Shown here piece after piece: positions 5,563 to 8,966 of a stretch of 8,966 nucleotides of DNA. The notes beneath the pieces are model-generated. The model was not told the origin of the DNA. It was given only the letters and a program-made list of their open reading frames with translations, and did not search any database. Positions within the stretch are counted from its first letter, which is position 1. Each line of letters starts with the position of its first letter. The DNA is taken from positions 1 through 8,966 of the forward strand of contig JAKQBQ010000119.1 of NCBI GenBank assembly GCA_029574055.1, written 5' to 3'. Origin of the DNA: Methanobacteriota archaeon (GTDB lineage Archaea > Thermoplasmatota > Thermoplasmata > Methanomassiliicoccales > Methanomethylophilaceae). Made by a program: the position numbers and the translations under genes.

Positions 5563-7179
5563 TCAGGCATCAAGCTTCAGCGTGTCGTACTTGAAGACCT
5601 TGTCCGGACATGAGAACTGGCATCTGTAGCACGCCGTACCCAGGCAGTTCTTCGTCTTAATGACGATCTGCTTGTCCTTCGTGACAACGAGCGCTTTCTC
5701 CGGGCACTCCTTCTCGCACTTCTTGCATCCTGTGCATCCTTCCATGTACCCCTTCAGCTCTGTCCCTATGTCGTGGATTATACGCAGGCCGCCGGCACCC
5801 AGGACGGGTATGTCACGGGCCACCATGCGGAAGACCTCGGGTATCCCCTGTACCTTGGGCAGAGGCTGGATATCGAACATCTCGTTGTAGGTGTTGTACA
5901 TGTCCATGCTCATCCCCTCGTCCCAATAGGCCAGCTCTTGGATGTATATCTGCTCGAATGTCGGGTCGGAAGCGAACATGACGTGGTTGGCCCTTATGCC
6001 GTTGGCTATGCTCTGAAGCTCGTCGAGAAGCTCGGGATTCCTCAATATATCGGTTGCCATGGCGAGCGACGTATTGCCGTATTGGTAGATCTTGTCGCAG
6101 GAGGGAGGCAGCAGCCCCACTTCTCTTGCTTTGACGGCATCCACATATGTTCCGGAGGCGCCTGCCATGTACATTATCCTGAGGTCATCGAATTTAATGC
6201 CCGCCTTTTCGACAAGGGTGAAATGGCCGGCCCTCATGGCCCCGATGGCCTTGCACGCTTCCGAGATGTCGTGCGAATCGATGTATATCCTGTCTTGGAA
6301 GACCATCCTCTCGTCGCTGTTGGTCAGCTTTCCTCTTTTCCAGAGGTTCCCGGCCAGCGCCGCCGCGACAGCGGCGATCACGCCGGTGCCGGTGATGCCT
6401 TTTGCTTTCCCATGCATAGGCCCCTCATCGGTGATCATATTGAGATTGAAGTCCACCTTATCGCCGGGCTGAGGCATTATGTTCTCATCCAAGACCATGC
6501 ATCTCCATTGGAAATCGTATTCCAGGTCGCTAATGGCTCCCGGTCCGGCGAGCATGCCGTGTTTTATGGACTGCCCTTCCATCGCCGGCCCCGCTGCGGC
6601 GGAGCCTGTGAAGATGTCGTCGCCGACCTTCAGCGCCATTTCCGCATTCGTTCCGTAGTCGGTGACCAGGCAGTTCTCCTTCTGCTCCAGGAATCCGCTC
6701 TTGTACATCATAGCAAGCGCATCCGCGCCTATCTCGTGCCTGATCGAGGGCGGAACATACAGCTCGCAGCCGTCGGGCACATCCATGCCCACATCGACGG
6801 CGGAGAATACCCCCGCATTCCTTTCAAGCACCTTTATGCCTCTCGCTTTGTGGGCATTCTCGCCCGCGAAGGCAAGGTCGTCAACAGGCAGGCCCTGGAA
6901 CAGGGAAAGCTGTATCGGGTTCCCGCATATGGACACTTTCTCGACCTTCTTCAGATCGACGTCCAGTGTCCTTATCACCTTGTTCACGGTGTCCATGACG
7001 ATCTTGTGCGCGAGTTCGGTCCCCACATTGATGCAGAACGTCAGGTGGTCCATTATATTGGCGCCGGGCAGCGGGTGGCAGTCTGTTACCGATGTAGATA
7101 GTATCTTCCCGTCAGAAAGATCCACGCTGTGTGCCCTTGTTCCGCTGGTACCCATGTCCAGCGATATTCCGTATCTCAT
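5563..7179 (-). CDS. ramA: RamA-type corrinoid protein reductive activase
   Basis: RamA-type enzymes use ATP and low-potential electrons to reduce the inactive Co(II) corrinoid of methyltransferase corrinoid proteins to Co(I), restarting methanol- or methylamine-dependent methanogenesis in the cytoplasm. At 538 residues this matches the known methanogen enzyme (about 540). Residues 1-470 form the ASKHA-like ATPase (RACo C-terminal/DUF4445 family) with phosphate loops DMGTSGTRA (8-16) and DYGTNAEMAL (174-183) and the Gly-rich GSAAAGPAMEG (192-202). Two [4Fe-4S] motifs close the protein: Cys482, 485, 488, 492-Pro, and Cys512, 517, 520, 524-Pro, the first Cys spacing of the second being four residues. 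The start is ATG 7179 with a strong site GGAGGAGG (7192-7185) five bases before it. It is the last gene of a three-gene operon and its ATG overlaps the upstream stop. Which corrinoid protein it activates is not shown, as no methyltransferase lies in the window. Confidence 0.92.
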   Translation of the reverse strand: MRYGISLDMGTSGTRAHSVDLSDGKILSTSVTDCHPLPGANIMDHLTFCINVGTELAHKIVMDTVNKVIRTLDVDLKKVEKVSICGNPIQLSLFQGLPVDDLAFAGENAHKARGIKVLERNAGVFSAVDVGMDVPDGCELYVPPSIRHEIGADALAMMYKSGFLEQKENCLVTDYGTNAEMALKVGDDIFTGSAAAGPAMEGQSIKHGMLAGPGAISDLEYDFQWRCMVLDENIMPQPGDKVDFNLNMITDEGPMHGKAKGITGTGVIAAVAAALAGNLWKRGKLTNSDERMVFQDRIYIDSHDISEACKAIGAMRAGHFTLVEKAGIKFDDLRIMYMAGASGTYVDAVKAREVGLLPPSCDKIYQYGNTSLAMATDILRNPELLDELQSIANGIRANHVMFASDPTFEQIYIQELAYWDEGMSMDMYNTYNEMFDIQPLPKVQGIPEVFRMVARDIPVLGAGGLRIIHDIGTELKGYMEGCTGCKKCEKECPEKALVVTKDKQIVIKTKNCLGTACYRCQFSCPDKVFKYDTLKLDA

Positions 7180-7841
7180 TTTTTCCTCCTCCTTATTTTA
7201 TCCCAAAAGGAGCCCTCCTCGGCTCTTTTGGCCTCCTCATTCCTGCGTTCCTCGCAGGCTTCGCAGTGACAGACCTTGCCGTCCTCATCGTGGTGATGGC
7301 GGTCATGGCTGTGATCGTGATCATGGTCGCGGCAGTGTTCGCATTCCTCATCGTGATGATGGTGGCCATGGCCGTGTTCGTGATGGTGCCCGCCCTCCAG
7401 ATGATAGTCTATGCCGCTGTCCTCCAGCGCGTCCATCATCACATGCTCCAGCATATGGGGGTCTACGTCGACCACGGCCGACATGAAGTTGAAGTTCACT
7501 TTTTCCTGAGGGGGCATCGTGCCGTGCTGCTCCACGCCGGCGCTCACGTCTGTGAGGTTCAGCGTGAACCCTTTCCCTTCGGAGTCGTAGATCGCCGCTT
7601 TTATGTGTCCGAGCAGGGAGCCGGATTCCTTCTCCACCCATTTTCCTGTCGTGAGAAGAGCGTTGGAGAACCTGGCGGCCACATCCGCATTATAGCCGTG
7701 TATGTGCCCTTTTAGGCCCACCGCAACGCCTCCCGCCTCCTCGATGGAAGACCTTTCTTCATTCTCCTTCTTCTCTTCGCATTCTTTGCAGTGGCAGTCC
7801 CCATCGTGGCTGTGCTTGTGATCGTGGTCATGTGCGCTCAT
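7176..7841 (-). CDS. His/Cys-rich metal-binding protein, possible metallochaperone or metal store
   Basis: I do not recognise a named family for this 221-residue protein. It has two matching metal-binding ends around a core of about 115 residues (35-148). The N-terminal end is HDHDHKHSHD (4-13) followed by CHCKECEEKKENEE (16-29). The C-terminal end is a His cluster (152-163), CEHC (167-170), HDHDHSHD (173-180), HHH (182-184), then CHCEACEERRNEE (191-203). The tail RRRKK is basic. The core has regular beta/alpha-like content (GHIKAAIYDSEGKGFTLNLTD) and no clear catalytic motif. Such His tails occur on nickel, zinc and cobalt chaperones beside HypB/COG0523 GTPases. Its ATG overlaps the GTPase stop and its TGA overlaps the ramA ATG (both ATGA), so it lies in one operon with them. 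The codons of its RRRKK tail are also the ramA ribosome binding site. The metal identity is not determined by the sequence. Confidence 0.75.
   Translation of the reverse strand: MSAHDHDHKHSHDGDCHCKECEEKKENEERSSIEEAGGVAVGLKGHIHGYNADVAARFSNALLTTGKWVEKESGSLLGHIKAAIYDSEGKGFTLNLTDVSAGVEQHGTMPPQEKVNFNFMSAVVDVDPHMLEHVMMDALEDSGIDYHLEGGHHHEHGHGHHHHDEECEHCRDHDHDHSHDRHHHDEDGKVCHCEACEERRNEEAKRAEEGSFWDKIRRRKK
7185..7192 (-). promoter_or_regulatory. Strong ribosome binding site of ramA inside the upstream gene
   Basis: GGAGGAGG on the minus strand lies five bases before ATG 7179. The same bases encode the RRR of the His-rich protein's tail, so ramA has the strongest ribosome binding site visible in the operon and is translationally coupled to the gene before it. 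Confidence 0.7.
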
Positions 7842-8425
7842 TGCATCATCTCGTAGACCTTGTCCAGATTCTCTCCGGTCTTCGTGGACACCGGTATCAT
7901 CGGTTTATCGGGGTACTCCGTCTTCAACCATTTGATGACGGCATCCATCTTCTCGGGCGTGGCAAGGTCGCTTTTATTGATCAGTATGAAGTCCGCGGCG
8001 AACATCTGCCTTTTGAAGAATTCTTCTTTTCTTTTAATCAAGTCGTCAAACCTCTGTATGTCGGCTATGCCGATGATGTACATACCGTCGGGGTCGATCA
8101 TCGATATGTTGACCAACTCCCTAACTTTATGGGGGAGGGCCAATCCGGTGGGCTCTATGATCATCACGGCGGGGTCGATGTCCCTCTTTATGTTCTTGAG
8201 CGCTGCCTGCAAGGTCCCCGAAAGGGAACAGCAAATGCATCCGTCGGGCAGTTCGATGGCATCGTATCCCTCAGCTTTAAGGGTGGCCCCGTCGACGCCG
8301 ACCTCTCCCGATTCGTTGACCAAGATCGCCACCTTAACCCCCTTTTTACTATACATGGAAGCTAGTCTCATCAAAAGTGTAGTCTTCCCGCTCCCGAGGA
8401 ATCCCCCTATGATATAAACATACAT
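7838..8425 (-). CDS. COG0523/CobW-type GTPase, G domain only
   Basis: This 195-residue P-loop GTPase belongs to the G3E group (CobW, HypB, UreG, MeaB), whose members deliver metals or cofactors to enzymes by GTP hydrolysis. The motifs are Walker A GGFLGSGKTT (7-16), NESGEVGVDG (37-46, switch region), the metal-site motif GCICC (62-66, the GCxCC signature of COG0523), EPTG (91-94) and NKSD (150-153, guanine specificity). The usual CobW C-terminal domain is missing. Most COG0523 proteins have 300 or more residues, and this one stops right after the G domain. The His-rich protein encoded next, overlapping by ATGA, may supply the missing metal-binding part. ATG 8425 is preferred over the in-frame TTG 8434 because a TATA box near 8457 predicts transcription from about 8431, and the family normally begins a few residues before GGFLGSGKTT. 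The role in the RamA pathway is inferred from gene order. Confidence 0.85.
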   Translation of the reverse strand: MYVYIIGGFLGSGKTTLLMRLASMYSKKGVKVAILVNESGEVGVDGATLKAEGYDAIELPDGCICCSLSGTLQAALKNIKRDIDPAVMIIEPTGLALPHKVRELVNISMIDPDGMYIIGIADIQRFDDLIKRKEEFFKRQMFAADFILINKSDLATPEKMDAVIKWLKTEYPDKPMIPVSTKTGENLDKVYEMMQ

Positions 8426-8452
8426 ACAAACCAAGTAAACGTGTAAGATGGT

Positions 8453-8463
8453 ATATTATATTT
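8453..8463 (-). promoter_or_regulatory. BRE/TATA promoter of the GTPase-His-rich-ramA operon
   Basis: On the minus strand, GAAAATATAATATAC (8465-8451) contains a TATA element (TATAATATA) preceded by an A-rich BRE. Transcription would begin near 8431, about 6 nt before ATG 8425, giving an almost leaderless mRNA. Confidence 0.55.
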
Positions 8464-8473
8464 TCAATGACAC

Positions 8474-8496
8474 CGTTTTGCGAGCCGCTCAAAACG
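8474..8496. promoter_or_regulatory. Palindrome upstream of the ramA-operon promoter (operator candidate)
   Basis: CGTTTTG (8474-8480) and CAAAACG (8490-8496) are a perfect 7-bp inverted repeat with a 9-bp spacer. It lies about 10 bp upstream of the BRE/TATA on the minus strand, a usual place for an archaeal activator or metal-responsive regulator. The protein that would bind it is unknown. Confidence 0.45.
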
Positions 8497-8670
8497 TTCA
8501 TCCGGGGTCGTTCGAAGTTTGATATAAGGCACATTCGGAGCATGCATCCATCGCAGGAAGGGGGAGAATGCCGCGCATAATGCGCTCATACATACTTCAT
8601 AAAGACACCCAAAAGATTCCCCAAAAAATGTGGAGGGTAATTTAAATGTATGCTTTTGTATATCCATAGG

Positions 8671-8757
8671 TTTAAATAGTATATGCCTCGTAGAGAGTAC
8701 AATATTCTCTTGCCGAAGCGTGGCGAATATGATGCATTTTACAGATATACTATTTAA
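8671..8757. repeat. 13-bp inverted repeat made of TATA-like sequence
   Basis: TTAAATAGTATAT at 8672-8684 is repeated in reverse complement at 8745-8757. Each arm resembles an archaeal TATA box directed inward. Between them lies a hairpin: ATATTC/GAATAT (8702-8707, 8725-8730) with an inner GCC/GGC (8712-8714, 8722-8724). A related TTTAAATGTATGC occurs at 8641-8653. A short RNA gene, facing promoters or mobile-element ends are all possible. Confidence 0.45.
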
Positions 8758-8788
8758 GTTTTTCGCTTTCATTAACTGTGTTCGGTAA

Positions 8789-8966
8789 TTACTCTGAGCC
8801 CGCCAGGTTCTTCCTCACTTCCTTGTACTGATCGAAGGTCAGCACCTTCCAGTAGAGTTCGGCGGCCATCATGTCCAGGTTCCTCGACCTCAGCGTCTCG
8901 GAGAGCAGCCTCTTGAAGTCCGAGAATGCACACTCGACCTTCCATCTCCTTCCGTACCCTACCTCG
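8789..8966 (-). CDS. IS4/IS5-type DDE transposase, C-terminal end (partial, continues beyond window)
   Basis: The minus strand is open from the window edge for 58 codons to TAA 8789-8791. The translation starts EVGYGRRWKVECAFSDFKRL and contains the exact Y-(2)-R-(3)-E-(6)-K signature of IS4/IS5-group transposases, with Tyr4, Arg7, Glu11 and Lys18 of the visible part. Glu11 is the catalytic glutamate of the DDE triad. Catalytic Asp residues and the N-terminus lie outside the window, so intactness cannot be judged. The sequence TGTGTTCGGTAATT (8777-8790) overlaps the stop codon and may be the element's terminal inverted repeat. If so, the insertion sequence ends near 8776. Confidence 0.8.
   Translation of the reverse strand, partial: EVGYGRRWKVECAFSDFKRLLSETLRSRNLDMMAAELYWKVLTFDQYKEVRKNLAGSE

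Larger units (their letters stand above)
8435..8788. other. Intergenic stretch between the GTPase gene and the transposase
   Basis: No convincing gene lies here. A 102-codon minus-strand frame (8464-8772) has no recognisable family, overlaps the promoter-like elements and lacks a ribosome binding site. The stretch holds the operon promoter and its palindrome at the left end. In the middle is a pair of inverted TATA-like elements enclosing a possible hairpin. At the right is the probable end of an insertion sequence (about 8776-8790). Confidence 0.5.

Noticed and set aside
5773..7101. 442-codon open frame on the plus strand opposite ramA
   Set aside because: It is a shadow of the ramA codon pattern on the other strand. 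RamA has full family motifs, a strong ribosome binding site and operon context, and the opposite translation resembles nothing.
7260..7400. Short tandem GTGATC/ATGGTC-like repeats as a CRISPR or microsatellite
   Set aside because: They are the codon repeats for the His/Asp clusters of the metal-binding protein. There are no spacers and the reading frame is kept.
7131..7715. Plus-strand frame with hydrophobic stretches resembling a membrane protein
   Set aside because: Hydrophobic Val/Met/Ala runs arise as the antisense of His/Asp codons of the minus-strand gene, which has the operon overlaps at both ends.
8464..8772. 102-codon minus-strand open frame upstream of the GTPase gene
   Set aside because: No recognisable family and no ribosome binding site. 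It covers the inverted TATA-like elements and the palindrome next to the operon promoter.

Overview
The window looks like chromosomal DNA of a methylotrophic methanogenic archaeon, most likely of the order Methanomassiliicoccales. The main reason is a full-length RamA-type corrinoid activase with a C-terminal double [4Fe-4S] ferredoxin module. Supporting signs are archaeal BRE/TATA promoters, short leaders, a tRNA-Leu with encoded CCA, and ten visible stop codons of which none is TAG. The last point fits a pyrrolysine-using methanogen but does not prove it. The order-level assignment is an inference.

Layout, left to right. Bases 1-905 (+) are the C-terminal end of a membrane-anchored surface protein with Ig-like repeats. 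Bases 984-1259 (-) are a decayed 3' piece of a DUF4143-type AAA ATPase. A tRNA-Leu(UAG) lies at 1341-1426. A perfect 35-bp copy of its 3' end sits 367 bp downstream, so the 332 bp in between look like the scar of an element that integrated into the tRNA gene. An alpha/beta hydrolase (1802-2515, -) diverges from a three-gene ABC importer (2693-5527, +) of the NitT/TauT/SsuT class: binding protein, permease, ATPase. Converging on it across a shared GC hairpin is a three-gene operon (8425-5563, -): a COG0523/CobW-type GTPase, a His/Cys-rich metal-binding protein and RamA, joined by two ATGA overlaps. A 350-bp intergenic stretch with promoter-like inverted repeats follows. The window ends in the C-terminus of an IS4/IS5-type transposase (8789-8966, -).

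Two results stand out. First, the importer's binding protein appears circularly permuted. The segment that normally forms the N-terminus of this family is at the C-terminus, behind a Gly/Ser-rich linker, and the present N-terminus resumes exactly where the C-terminus stops. Second, the tight GTPase / His-rich protein / RamA operon suggests that a metal-delivery GTPase with its own metal reservoir works with the reductive activation of corrinoid methyltransferases. That pairing is an inference from gene order. The importer may bring in a sulfonate such as coenzyme M or another small anion, but nothing in the sequence fixes its substrate.
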